A stretch of DNA of 64,000 nucleotides from contig NZ_SORE01000020.1 of assembly GCF_004366595.1 (NCBI RefSeq), positions 88,181 to 152,180 on the forward strand. Reading direction: 5' to 3'. Position 1 is the first letter of the stretch, and each line of letters starts with the position of its first letter. Positions 26,283 to 35,182 of the stretch are shown here, in pieces. The notes below the pieces were generated by a model. It had not been told where the DNA came from. It ran no database searches and saw only the letters and a program-made list of their open reading frames with translations. The DNA is from Paraburkholderia rhizosphaerae (GTDB lineage: Bacteria; Pseudomonadota; Gammaproteobacteria; Burkholderiales; Burkholderiaceae). A program made the position numbers and the translations under genes.

Positions 26283-28112
26283 TTACCAGTGCGTGCCGGC
26301 GCCGAGCGCGAGACCTGCTTCGCCGCGCGAGCTCGCGGTCCCTTGCATCCTGACCGCCCACTGGCCGGTGTCCGACAGTTGCGACACGCCGATCGCCAGT
26401 GCGGACTGTCCACCGTATGTTCCGCCCGCCAGCGCGACCATGCCGCGGCCGGGCATCATCGCCTGCGGTAACGCGGCGACCGCGAGTGCGGCGGCGGTGC
26501 CGCCGTATGCGTCGCGGCGTAGCGAACGGATTTTGTCGTCGGTGTAGCGGTTGGCGGCGCCGAGCGCGCCGTTCATCGATTGGGTCAGCTGGTTCAGGTT
26601 GACCGCATCGGTTCCGTCGATGGCGGGCGCGACGTGTGCGATGCGGCGCTCGTTGCCGGGCGAGCCGATCGATACGCTGTTCGCGCGATCGGCGACCGAA
26701 CCGTAGCCAAGCGCGACCGAATTGTCGGCGCTTGCGGTTGCCGATGCGCCAAGCGCCAGCGCGTGGCTGCCGCTGGCGCTTGCGTTGGCGCCGGTTGCGA
26801 TTGCGTTCGTGCTGGTGGCGCTTGCGTTGGCGCCGGTTGCGATTGCGTTCGCGCCACTTGCGTTCGCGTTGACGCCGCTTGCGATTGCGTTCGTGTTGCT
26901 TGCGCGCGCATGGACGCCGAGCGCAACCGCGTTCATCCCGGCGGCCTGTGCATGCGCGCCTAGTGCGACGGCATTCGTCCCATCCGCCTGTGCGTCGGCG
27001 CCGAGCGCGACCGCTTGCTCCGCGCGTGCGCGCGCGCTCGCACCCGCGGCAATAGAGTGTGCGCCGCCGGCGAACGCCGCTTCGCTCGCGGCATCTCCGG
27101 CCGCGCCGAAAAATGGGCTCGCTCCGTTGGCCGCGACATTGCCGACTGCGCTGGCGAGCATCGTCGACAGCTGACCGAGGTTAACCGCGTCGTGCGCATC
27201 GTGCGCGTCCGCGACGTTATGGATCTGGGTGCCGCCGCTGCCCGGCTCGCCGTTCAGCACGATGCTGTTGCGGTTGACCGAGCCGTCCCCGTTCGACTCG
27301 TAGGTCAACGTGTTCGCAAGCCGCGCCGTCGCGGCGTCGATCTTGCTGTCGAGCGCTTTGAGTTGCGCGACGTTGACCGCATCCTGATCCGCCGCGCCGG
27401 CCGCGACTCCGCTAATCGTGCGTTGGCCGACGTTCACTTCGCCGGCCGATGTTTGCGGCTCCGGCAGCCCGTACGCGAGATAGCCGGCGCGCGCGCCGAC
27501 CTGCGTAACCGACCCGGCGCCGAGCGCGACGCTGTTCTCCTGCGCGGCGAGTGCGTTCTGGCCGAGCGCGAGCGACGCGCGACCGCTCGCGCTCGAGTAA
27601 GCGCCAAACGCGGATGACCTGTCCCCGGTTGCCGCCGAGTACGCGCCAATCGTCGTCGCGAGCAGGTTCGCCCGCGCATTGACGCCGCCGGCGAACGCGC
27701 CGGTCGCCGTGCCGAGCGCCTGCTCCCCGATCGCGACCGCGTCATAGCCGGCGACGCTCGCGCCACTGCCGACCGCGATACCCGCCCAATTGCTGACGCC
27801 CGCGCCCCAACCAATCGCAATGGCCCGGCTGGCGAGCGCATGGGCGCCCGCGCCGACCGCAAGCGCCTTGCTGCCCGACAGGATGGTGACGCCGTCGGTG
27901 CCGTCCAGTAGCCCATCCGCGTCGAAATACTGCTGCGCGGCCGGAATGCTGGCGTGCGCGGGCCGCGCTGTGCTGATCGCGATCAGACTCGCGAGCGCAA
28001 TTTGCGCAATGATCAAAACGCGCAGTTTTGCGTGCGCGCTTCCAGTTGTGAAAGCCGTGGCCTGCCAGACTTTAATCGTGCGATTCGTTTTGGCTATATT
28101 GATCTCATTCAT
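26283..28112 (-). CDS. YadA-like trimeric autotransporter adhesin
   Basis: A 609-residue surface adhesin. After an N-terminal signal region ending TARPAHASIPAA, the head consists of 14-residue YadA-head repeats (SVALGAGS-, AIATGANAS-type) at residues 75-200 and 350-500. Two neck/linker motifs with DAVNVAQLKALDSKI and DAVNLGQLSTML follow. The C-terminal YadA anchor (residues 520-609) ends GLALGAGTHW and forms the 12-stranded trimeric outer-membrane barrel. GGAGG precedes the ATG. It likely mediates adhesion to host or matrix surfaces. The N-terminus lacks a clear extended-signal-peptide consensus. Confidence 0.9.
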   Translation of the reverse strand: MNEINIAKTNRTIKVWQATAFTTGSAHAKLRVLIIAQIALASLIAISTARPAHASIPAAQQYFDADGLLDGTDGVTILSGSKALAVGAGAHALASRAIAIGWGAGVSNWAGIAVGSGASVAGYDAVAIGEQALGTATGAFAGGVNARANLLATTIGAYSAATGDRSSAFGAYSSASGRASLALGQNALAAQENSVALGAGSVTQVGARAGYLAYGLPEPQTSAGEVNVGQRTISGVAAGAADQDAVNVAQLKALDSKIDAATARLANTLTYESNGDGSVNRNSIVLNGEPGSGGTQIHNVADAHDAHDAVNLGQLSTMLASAVGNVAANGASPFFGAAGDAASEAAFAGGAHSIAAGASARARAEQAVALGADAQADGTNAVALGAHAQAAGMNAVALGVHARASNTNAIASGVNANASGANAIATGANASATSTNAIATGANASASGSHALALGASATASADNSVALGYGSVADRANSVSIGSPGNERRIAHVAPAIDGTDAVNLNQLTQSMNGALGAANRYTDDKIRSLRRDAYGGTAAALAVAALPQAMMPGRGMVALAGGTYGGQSALAIGVSQLSDTGQWAVRMQGTASSRGEAGLALGAGTHW

Positions 28113-28554
28113 GTGTGAAAACCTCCAGGGTGTGTGTGGGCAACACGCCGCCGGACGAAGCCGGCGCGCGTTCGTCCTGAACGGGTGCGTGATCGGAAGA
28201 AGCGATTCTCCGGCGTCGGGGTGTACCCGCGATATGAGTAAACTCTTAAAACTGGATTGGCCAATCGTAATAGGACGGTTCTTTTAATTCGAATATTCGA
28301 CTGTCGATTTTCAGATGATTATTTGTTCAATCGGAAGTAGATAAAGAAAATCCGGTTTAAGCCAATCAAATCACCGATGAGTCATCCGCGCCCGATCGGA
28401 AACTACCGCAATACTCATCACCGTTTCTGATTTTCCCGGCACCGCTGCCAACGTGTTGCGGCAACGCGCCGCCGATCGGAAATTCCTGCGCATCGTCAAC
28501 CGTTAGGCGCGGCAAACGTTCTACAATGGCGGCTGTCTTCGGTTGTGAGTCTTC
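28113..28554. other. Divergent intergenic region with an imperfect repeat
   Basis: About 440 nt between the divergent adhesin and propeller genes, visibly more AT-rich at 28245-28375 and so probably holding both promoters. Two imperfect ~31-nt direct repeats, both starting GATCGGAAA and ending CCGTT, occur at 28394-28425 and 28474-28504. No gene is seen. Confidence 0.45.
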
Positions 28555-29568
28555 ATGCGCAAATTTTCCCTTACCGGCTTGATCAGCACGTTCCCGGCAG
28601 GCGCGGCGCTAGCCGCGGCAGCGGTCCTCTTCTCCCCGGCAGTTCAAGCGAACAATGTGATCGTGCTCAATTCGGGCGAAGCAACGCTGAGCCTGATCGA
28701 CGAGGCGACGCGGCAAGTGGTCGACACCGTGGCGACCGGCAAGGAACCGCACCACCTGATGGCGACGCCGGACAATTCGTCGCTGATCGTCGCGAACTCG
28801 GTGTCGAATAATCTGCTGTTCGTCGACCCGAAGACCGGCAAGACGCAGCGCTGGATCGAAGGCATCGAAGACCCGTACCAGATCGGCTTTTCGCCGGATC
28901 GCAAGTGGCTGGTTACCACCGGCCTGCGTCTGGACCGGCTCGACATCTATCACTATGACGGCCACAACATGGCGCTCGCGCAGCGCCTGCCGCTCGCGGT
29001 GATGCCAAGCCATATGGCGTTTTCCGCCGATAGCAAAACCGTGTTCGTCACGTTGCAGGTGTCTGGCGAACTCGCGGCGGTCGATCTGCCGACGCAGAAG
29101 GTGAAGTGGAAAATGAAGGTCGGCAAGGTGCCCGCGGGGCTGTGGATGACGCCCGGCGAAAAGTACCTGCTGATCGGCATGACCGGCGCGGACTACGTCG
29201 CGGTGGTCGACTGGAAGAACCAGAAAATCGTAAAAACGATCCCGACCGGCAAGGGCGCGCACAACTTCCGCTCGCTGGCGGATGGCCGGCACGTGGCGGT
29301 GTCTAACCGGGTCGCGAACACGATCAGCATCATCGACGAAGACACGCTCACCAACGTCGGCGACATTACGGATTTGATGCCCGGCCCCGACGACATGGAA
29401 CTTTCCGCGGACAAACGCTATCTGTGGGTGACATTCCGCTTTGCGAAGCACATCGGCATCATCGATCTGTCACAGCGTAAGCTGATCCAGACGATTGCGG
29501 TCGGACGTTCTCCGCACGGCATTTATTTCTTCGACCGCGCGCCGGTCACCGCACCAAACGGTGCCTGA
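28555..29568 (+). CDS. Exported YncE-like beta-propeller protein
   Basis: A 337-residue protein with a signal peptide (MRKFSLTGLISTFPAGAALAAAAVLFSPAVQA). Repeated seven-bladed-propeller motifs follow, such as DEATRQVVDTVATGKEPHHLMATPDNSSLIVAN and QRKLIQTIAVGRSPHGIYF. YVTN/YncE-family proteins act in the periplasm; some bind DNA or metals or accompany dehydrogenases. No catalytic residues can be assigned. Confidence 0.82.
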   Translation: MRKFSLTGLISTFPAGAALAAAAVLFSPAVQANNVIVLNSGEATLSLIDEATRQVVDTVATGKEPHHLMATPDNSSLIVANSVSNNLLFVDPKTGKTQRWIEGIEDPYQIGFSPDRKWLVTTGLRLDRLDIYHYDGHNMALAQRLPLAVMPSHMAFSADSKTVFVTLQVSGELAAVDLPTQKVKWKMKVGKVPAGLWMTPGEKYLLIGMTGADYVAVVDWKNQKIVKTIPTGKGAHNFRSLADGRHVAVSNRVANTISIIDEDTLTNVGDITDLMPGPDDMELSADKRYLWVTFRFAKHIGIIDLSQRKLIQTIAVGRSPHGIYFFDRAPVTAPNGA

Positions 29569-29670
29569 CGCCGGCGGTTCACGGGGCGGTAGGTTGAATC
29601 AGGCAGCGCGATACGACGGCTTAACGCGACACTCAGCGCAACACAACGGTTTCGACGAACGGCAAGCATC

Positions 29671-30669
29671 ATGTTCCATCTGATCTTCTCCACGCTCGAT
29701 AGCGCCGTGTCGGCGCTGCAAACGTCGTTGTACGAGAACGTCGTGCAGCCGCTGCTGTTTCACTTCGGCCTGATGGACTACGACGAAGACACGTACGACA
29801 GCCTGTATTGGGTGATCGTCGGCGTGTTCGAAGTACTCGCGATGTACGCGGTGCTGCGGCCGCTCGAAGCGCTGCGTCCAGTCGAAGAGTGGCAGGACCG
29901 CAAGGCAGTGCGTGTCGACGTGCTGTACACGTGGATCGCGAAGCTCGGCATCCTGAACCTGTTCTTCTTCTTCGCGCTGCAACCGTTTTTCGATGCGGTG
30001 CAAGGCTGGCTGCGGCTGCACAATATCGCCAACCTCGAAATCGACAACCTGTGGCCCGGCGTGACAACCATCCCTGTCGTCACGTTCGTGATCTATCTGC
30101 TGGTTCTCGATTTCGCCGGCTACTGGTATCACCGCTGGGAGCATCGCTTCGGTGTCTGGTGGGAACTGCACGCGGTGCATCATAGCCAGCGCCAGATGTC
30201 GCTTTGGTCCGACGATCGCAACCACCTGCTCGACGATCTTCTGCAAGCGTGCTTTTTCGCGCTGATTGCGCTGTTTATCGGCGTACCGCCTGCGCAGTTC
30301 GTCGTGCTGGTCGCAATCACGAATCTTGCGCAAAGCGTGCAGCACGCGAACATTCGTCTGTACTACGGCTGGCTCGGCGAACGGCTGCTGGTCAGCCCGA
30401 CCTTCCACCGTCGTCATCATGCGATCGGCTACGGTCATGAAGGGCTCAAATACGGCTGCAATTTTGGCGTGCTGTTCCCGTGCTGGGACATGCTGTTTGG
30501 CAGCGCGTCGTGGAGCCGCGAGATGGAGCCGACCGGCATTCGCGACCAGCTCGACGGCCATCACTACGGCGACGGCTTTTTCGCCCAGCATTGGCTCGCA
30601 TTTGTCCGCATTGCACGGCGCATCGTACCGAAGCGCCGTGCGCCCGGTAGCGATGCCGCGACGCTCTGA
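29671..30669 (+). CDS. Sterol desaturase / fatty-acid hydroxylase family membrane protein
   Basis: A 332-residue integral membrane di-iron protein. Histidine clusters HRWEHRF, HAVHHS and HRRHH (residues 151-250) match the family's metal-binding boxes, and several transmembrane helices precede them. It likely hydroxylates or desaturates a lipid, perhaps a hopanoid, ornithine lipid or fatty acid. It starts about 100 nt after the propeller gene and may be co-transcribed. Confidence 0.85.
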   Translation: MFHLIFSTLDSAVSALQTSLYENVVQPLLFHFGLMDYDEDTYDSLYWVIVGVFEVLAMYAVLRPLEALRPVEEWQDRKAVRVDVLYTWIAKLGILNLFFFFALQPFFDAVQGWLRLHNIANLEIDNLWPGVTTIPVVTFVIYLLVLDFAGYWYHRWEHRFGVWWELHAVHHSQRQMSLWSDDRNHLLDDLLQACFFALIALFIGVPPAQFVVLVAITNLAQSVQHANIRLYYGWLGERLLVSPTFHRRHHAIGYGHEGLKYGCNFGVLFPCWDMLFGSASWSREMEPTGIRDQLDGHHYGDGFFAQHWLAFVRIARRIVPKRRAPGSDAATL

Positions 30670-30860
30670 CACAGCGCGGTCCGATTCATAAATCCCGCGA
30701 GTCCGCGGCCCCGCAGAGCCGCAGGCGATCGCTCAACCCCGCCTGGTCCCGCTTTACGCGTTTGGCCACCGCGAGTTACCGCGGATGTACCGCGTGGTTT
30801 ATCCTTTCCACGTTCGTACGGTTTCTTTTCCCAACGTTTCTTTCACCGGCATCCGCTCGC

Positions 30861-31691
30861 ATGAATGACCTGTTGCGCTCGTTCGGACGCGCGCTCGCCA
30901 GCGTGCTCCACCCGCGCATGCTCTGGCTGACCTTTGTGCCGTTCCTCGCGGCAGCGGTCGTCTGGGGCGCGATTCTGTGGTTTTCGTGGCAGACGCTGAT
31001 CGGCGCGACCCGCACGTGGCTGGACGGCTGGTCGTTCACGAACACGCTCTACCATCTGTTCGACTGGCTCGGATTCTCGTCGCTGCATGCGGCGGTTGCG
31101 CCGTTTATCGTGATTGCGATCGCGATTCCGCTGATCGTCGTGTCGGTGCTACTGCTGATCGCGACGCTTTCGATGCCGACCGTCATCAAGCATCTGTCCG
31201 TGCGGCAATTCCCGAGCCTCGAAATGCGGCATGGCGGTACCTGGTATGGCAGCCTTGCGCATTCGCTGTGGACTACCTTCGTGTGTCTGGTCGTGCTGGT
31301 GATTACGCTGCCGTTATGGCTGATCCCGCCGTTTTTCGCGCTGATTCCGCCGCTGCTGTGGGGCTGGCTCACCTATCGCGTGATGACCTACGACGCGCTC
31401 GCGCTGCACGCGAGCAGCGACGAGCGGCGCATTCTCGTCCGGCGGCACCGGTTGCCGCTGCTACTGATCGGCGTCGCGAGCGGCTTGCTCGGTTCGCTGC
31501 CGACGCTGCTGTGGGCATCGTCGGTGTGGCTGATCGTGCTGTTTCCTGTGATGACCGCGGCGACCATCTGGATCTACGCGTTCATCCTCGTGTTTTCGGC
31601 GCTCTGGTTCGGCTACTACTGTCTGCGTGCGCTGCAGCGGCTGCGCGCGGAACAGCAGGGGCCGCACGGCACGGCGCCGGTTCCTTACTGA
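30861..31691 (+). CDS. EI24 (CysZ-like) membrane protein
   Basis: A 276-residue protein of the EI24/CysZ family with about five membrane helices. The ATG at 30861 (MNDLLRSFGRALASVLHPRML) is preferred over 30762, which adds an unconserved tail. The conserved core is FSMP-like SMPTVIKHLSVRQFP and LWGWLTYRVMTYDALALHAS. CysZ proteins conduct sulfate; in Burkholderiales this EI24 gene usually sits beside the MoaB-like gene, as here (41 nt apart). Confidence 0.82.
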   Translation: MNDLLRSFGRALASVLHPRMLWLTFVPFLAAAVVWGAILWFSWQTLIGATRTWLDGWSFTNTLYHLFDWLGFSSLHAAVAPFIVIAIAIPLIVVSVLLLIATLSMPTVIKHLSVRQFPSLEMRHGGTWYGSLAHSLWTTFVCLVVLVITLPLWLIPPFFALIPPLLWGWLTYRVMTYDALALHASSDERRILVRRHRLPLLLIGVASGLLGSLPTLLWASSVWLIVLFPVMTAATIWIYAFILVFSALWFGYYCLRALQRLRAEQQGPHGTAPVPY

Positions 31692-31732
31692 TCCTGCACT
31701 TCAATTCGGGCATCTCACTTTACGAGGCGGCA

Positions 31733-32557
31733 ATGGCATTTGGCGTGATCATCATCGGCGACGAAATCCTGTCGGGCAGACGGGTCGACAAGCATCTGCC
31801 GAAGGTCATCGAACTTCTGAAGGCGCGCGGCCTGCCGCTTGGCTGGGCCGAATACATCGGCGACGATCCGCAGCGGATCACCGACACGCTACGCCGCACC
31901 TTCGAGAGCGGCGACATCGTGTTTTCGACCGGCGGGATCGGCGCGACGCCCGACGATCACACGCGCCAATGCGCGGCCGCCGCGCTCGCGGTGCCGCTGG
32001 AACTGCATCCGGAAGCCGCGGTGCTGATTCGCGAGCGGATTCGCGAGATGCATCCGGCCGACGCGTCGAAGCCCGTCGACTATGACTCGCCGGAGAATCT
32101 GCACCGGCTCAATATGGGCACCTATCCACGCGGCGCGTCGATTATTCCGAACGGCTACAACAAGATTCCGGGCTTTTCGATCAAACATCATCATTTCGTG
32201 CCGGGCTTTCCGGTGATGGCGTGGCCGATGATCGAATGGGTGCTGGATACGCAGTACGCGCATCTTCATCATGCGACGCCGCACGCGGAAAAATCATTGC
32301 TGGTATTCGAGTTGCCGGAATCCACGCTGACGCCGCTGATGGAGAAGATCGAGGGCGACTTCCCTGGCGTGCGCGTGTTCAGCCTGCCCAGCGTCGGCGA
32401 TGCAGAGCGAGGGGGCATCTACGCACGGCGCCATATCGACCTCGGCGTGAAAGGCGAGCCGGAAGCGGTTGCGGCGGCGTTCGTCAAGCTGCGCGAAGGC
32501 GTGCACCTGCTGGGCGGCGATATCGTTGAGTTGGAGCCGGCCGCGCCGCGCGCGTGA
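31733..32557 (+). CDS. Molybdopterin-binding (MoaB/CinA-like) protein
   Basis: A 274-residue protein with a MoaB/Mog/CinA-N fold: MAFGVIIIGDEILSGRRVDKHLP and the FSTGGIGATPDDHT loop, the molybdopterin/ADP-ribose binding signature. The C-terminal half is unlike the CinA deamidase domain, so it matches the stand-alone competence/damage-inducible protein A-like group. The start at 31733 is taken because upstream in-frame sequence is antisense/shadow of the EI24 gene. Substrate is unknown. Confidence 0.82.
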   Translation: MAFGVIIIGDEILSGRRVDKHLPKVIELLKARGLPLGWAEYIGDDPQRITDTLRRTFESGDIVFSTGGIGATPDDHTRQCAAAALAVPLELHPEAAVLIRERIREMHPADASKPVDYDSPENLHRLNMGTYPRGASIIPNGYNKIPGFSIKHHHFVPGFPVMAWPMIEWVLDTQYAHLHHATPHAEKSLLVFELPESTLTPLMEKIEGDFPGVRVFSLPSVGDAERGGIYARRHIDLGVKGEPEAVAAAFVKLREGVHLLGGDIVELEPAAPRA

Positions 32558-32709
32558 ATGTCGCGGAAGTGAAGGGTGGTTCAGTGACGGTGACGGATGC
32601 GGGGCTCGCAGGCGCACGGGGCGAACCGCCGCGCGCACCGGGTAGCGCTGTCAGCCCTTTGAGCCGGTCTGGTTCGAGTCCGGCCCGGGCGATGCTTCGG
32701 GCAATATCA

Positions 32710-33174
32710 TCAGGCGCCAATCCACGGCAAGCCGCGGAAGCACCACCCCGACACGGTCTTCCTGTGTCCCTGGCTGTCCTTGTCGCCTTCGAATCCCTCG
32801 AGCAGGTCCATCATCTTCGTGAACCCGGCCTGCGTCGCGGCGACGGCCGCCAGCTTCGAACGCGCGGCGCTGCGGCACAGCAGCAGCACCGGCGTGTCCG
32901 GCGTGGCGACCTGGCGCAACTGATCGACGAATTCCGCGTTCGGCACGGCGCCCGGATAGCGGGTCCACTCGATGTGCGCATACTGGCCGTCACCGACAAG
33001 CGGGCGGCCGACCCAATCGAGCTCCGCACGCGTGCGCACATCGACGAGCCGCACGCGCGGATCGAGTTCGAGCAGCTCGAACGCCTCTGCGGGGGAGAGC
33101 GCGCCCGCATAGGGAAGCTGATTGTCGATGCGGCGCTTGTCGGCCTGCGCGTATAACTGTTCGAGCGTGGTCAT
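32710..33174 (-). CDS. Rhodanese-like sulfurtransferase domain protein
   Basis: A 154-residue single-domain rhodanese. The active-site loop LLLCRSAARS carries the catalytic cysteine (near residue 97), and the CDC25-like RLVDVRTRAELDWVG segment is present. AAGGAGACAC upstream fixes the ATG at 33174. It is divergent from the glnA regulatory region. The 150 nt between it and the MoaB-like gene hold no gene. Confidence 0.85.
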   Translation of the reverse strand: MTTLEQLYAQADKRRIDNQLPYAGALSPAEAFELLELDPRVRLVDVRTRAELDWVGRPLVGDGQYAHIEWTRYPGAVPNAEFVDQLRQVATPDTPVLLLCRSAARSKLAAVAATQAGFTKMMDLLEGFEGDKDSQGHRKTVSGWCFRGLPWIGA

Positions 33175-33335
33175 GACGGCGTGTCTCCTTTGGACCAAAG
33201 GATTATTCTAGCGCGCCGCGCATCGCGCGCGTACCGATGGCGCCGTCGCCGAATATCGTTCAGCCGCGGTATCGATAAGCCCCACAAAGGTGCAAAATAT
33301 CGAATGTGCACCAAATTAAGGATTTGAGCGGCGGC

Positions 33336-33363
33336 GCACATTCGATGTGCACGCTATCGGTGC
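33336..33363 (+). promoter_or_regulatory. Two NtrC-type enhancer sites upstream of glnA
   Basis: GCACATTCGATGTGC (33336-33350) and GCACGCTATCGGTGC (33349-33363) both fit the NtrC dyad GCAC-N7-GTGC exactly. They share two bases. They lie about 100 nt upstream of the sigma-54 element, the usual enhancer distance. Another dyad, GGTGCA...TGCACC, is at 33289-33312. Confidence 0.75.
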
Positions 33364-33462
33364 AAAACCTTGCACGGCAATTTATCGCCGTTCGCGCAAA
33401 ACGTGCGACGATTCACAGCAACGGCGCGCCGGAGAATCCGACGCGCATCGTCGGCATATTGG

Positions 33463-33479
33463 TTGGCACGGAAGCTGCT
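33463..33479 (+). promoter_or_regulatory. Sigma-54 promoter of glnA
   Basis: TTGGCACG-GAAG-CTGCT matches the -24/-12 consensus (TGGCACG-N4-TTGCW) with one change. The GG and GC dinucleotides have the required spacing. It lies 130 nt before the glnA ATG. Confidence 0.8.
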
Positions 33480-33608
33480 TTTATCGGTGCCGTTCGGCTC
33501 CGCCCGCGTCGCAAATTAAAGCTGCAGAACCCTGTAGACGCGAGGCAACGGGTCAGCTAGATTGGCGGCGGCTGAAACCGCCGAATTCGTTAATCAGGAG
33601 ATTAGGTT

Positions 33609-35024
33609 ATGAGTAAATCCGTGGCCGACGTCATGCAACTCGTCAAGGACGAGGACGTCAAGTTTGTCGACTTCCGTTTTACCGACACGCGCGGCAAGGA
33701 ACAGCACGTCTCGGTGCCGGTGTCGGCATTCGACGACGACAAGTTCGAAAGCGGCCATGCGTTCGACGGTTCCTCGATTGCGGGCTGGAAGGGCATCGAA
33801 GCATCGGACATGCTGCTCGTGCCGGATCCGAACACTGCCTTCGTCGATCCGTTCTACGAAGAATCGACCCTGGTGCTGACCTGCGACGTGATCGAACCGT
33901 CGGACGGCAAGGGCTACGAACGCGACCCGCGCTCGCTCGCGAAGCGCGCTGAAGCGTACCTGAAGAGCACCGGTCTGGGCGACACGGCATTCTTCGGTCC
34001 GGAACCCGAATTCTTCATTTTCGACTCGGTGCAGTGGAGCACCGATATGTCGGGCTGCTTCGTGAAGATCGGTTCGGAAGAAGCACCGTGGTCGTCGGCC
34101 AAGGAGTTCGAAGGCGGCAACACCGGTCACCGTCCGGGTCCGAAGGGCGGTTACTTCCCGGTTGCGCCGGTCGACACGTTCCAGGACATGCGCTCGGAAA
34201 TGTGTCTGCTGCTCGAGCAGATCGGCATCCCGGTCGAAGTGCATCACCACGAAGTGGCGGGCCAAGGGCAGAATGAAATCGGCACGAAGTTCTCGACGCT
34301 CGTCGAGCGCGCCGACTGGACGCAGAAGCTGAAGTACATCGTGCACAACGTCGCGCACACGTACGGCAAGACGGCGACCTTCATGCCGAAGCCGGTGGTT
34401 GGCGATAACGGCTCGGGCATGCACGTTCACCAGTCGATCTGGAAGGACGGTCAGAACCTGTTCGCGGGCAATGGCTACGCCGGCCTGTCGGAATTCGCGC
34501 TGTACTACATCGGTGGCGTGATCAAGCATGCACGCGCGCTGAACGCGATCTCGAACCCGACGACGAACTCGTACAAGCGCCTGGTGCCGCACTTCGAAGC
34601 ACCGGTGAAGCTCGCTTACTCGGCGCGCAACCGTTCGGCGTCGATCCGTATTCCGCACGTGAGCAATCCGAAGGGCCGCCGTATCGAAACGCGCTTCCCG
34701 GATCCGATGGCGAACCCGTACCTGCTGTTCTCGGCGCTGATGATGGCGGGTCTCGACGGCGTGCAGAACAAGATTCACCCGGGCGAAGCCGCCGACAAGA
34801 ACCTGTACGACCTGCCGCCGGAAGAGGACGCAAAGATCCCGACCGTGTGTGCCGGCCTCGATCAGGCGCTCGAAGCGCTCGACAAGGACCGCGAGTTCCT
34901 GACGCGCGGCGGCGTGTTCACGGACGGCATGCTCGACGCTTACCTCGAACTGAAGGAAGCGGAACTGCAGCGCGTTCGCATGACCACGCACCCGGTCGAA
35001 TTCGAACTGTACTACTCGCTGTAA
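33609..35024 (+). CDS. glnA: Glutamine synthetase type I
   Basis: A 471-residue dodecameric GS that makes glutamine from glutamate, ammonia and ATP. Signatures: FDGSSIAGWKGIEASDM near residue 55, NGSGMHVHQS near residue 272, and the adenylylation site KNLYDLPPEE with the modifiable tyrosine at residue 400, so it is under GlnE control. A GGAG ribosome site precedes the ATG. NtrC sites and a sigma-54 promoter upstream point to induction under nitrogen limitation. It heads the glnA-glnL-glnG unit. Confidence 0.97.
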   Translation: MSKSVADVMQLVKDEDVKFVDFRFTDTRGKEQHVSVPVSAFDDDKFESGHAFDGSSIAGWKGIEASDMLLVPDPNTAFVDPFYEESTLVLTCDVIEPSDGKGYERDPRSLAKRAEAYLKSTGLGDTAFFGPEPEFFIFDSVQWSTDMSGCFVKIGSEEAPWSSAKEFEGGNTGHRPGPKGGYFPVAPVDTFQDMRSEMCLLLEQIGIPVEVHHHEVAGQGQNEIGTKFSTLVERADWTQKLKYIVHNVAHTYGKTATFMPKPVVGDNGSGMHVHQSIWKDGQNLFAGNGYAGLSEFALYYIGGVIKHARALNAISNPTTNSYKRLVPHFEAPVKLAYSARNRSASIRIPHVSNPKGRRIETRFPDPMANPYLLFSALMMAGLDGVQNKIHPGEAADKNLYDLPPEEDAKIPTVCAGLDQALEALDKDREFLTRGGVFTDGMLDAYLELKEAELQRVRMTTHPVEFELYYSL

Positions 35025-35084
35025 GCGGCGATGCGCTTCGCCGTAGTTGGCGAAGCGCACGTCCCACGCTGACTAGAAGAACCC

Positions 35085-35113
35085 AAGGGACGGCACTGCC
35101 GTCCCTTTTTTGT
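35085..35113 (+). terminator. Intrinsic terminator after glnA
   Basis: AAGGGACGGCA, C, TGCCGTCCCTT followed by TTTTTT. It separates glnA from the two-component genes, so glnLG expression relies on read-through or a separate promoter. Confidence 0.88.
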
Positions 35114-35182
35114 TGGACCACGCGCAACGTTTGCGGCGCACGAGACGTGCGCTTCTTTATCGTCTCATTCACGCCGGACTGC

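Noticed and set aside
26760..27000. Regular repeats resembling a CRISPR-like array
   Set aside because: They are degenerate ~42-bp coding repeats of the YadA head (14 residues each) without unique spacers.
33594..35060. 488-residue minus-strand open frame over glnA
   Set aside because: Antisense shadow of glutamine synthetase.
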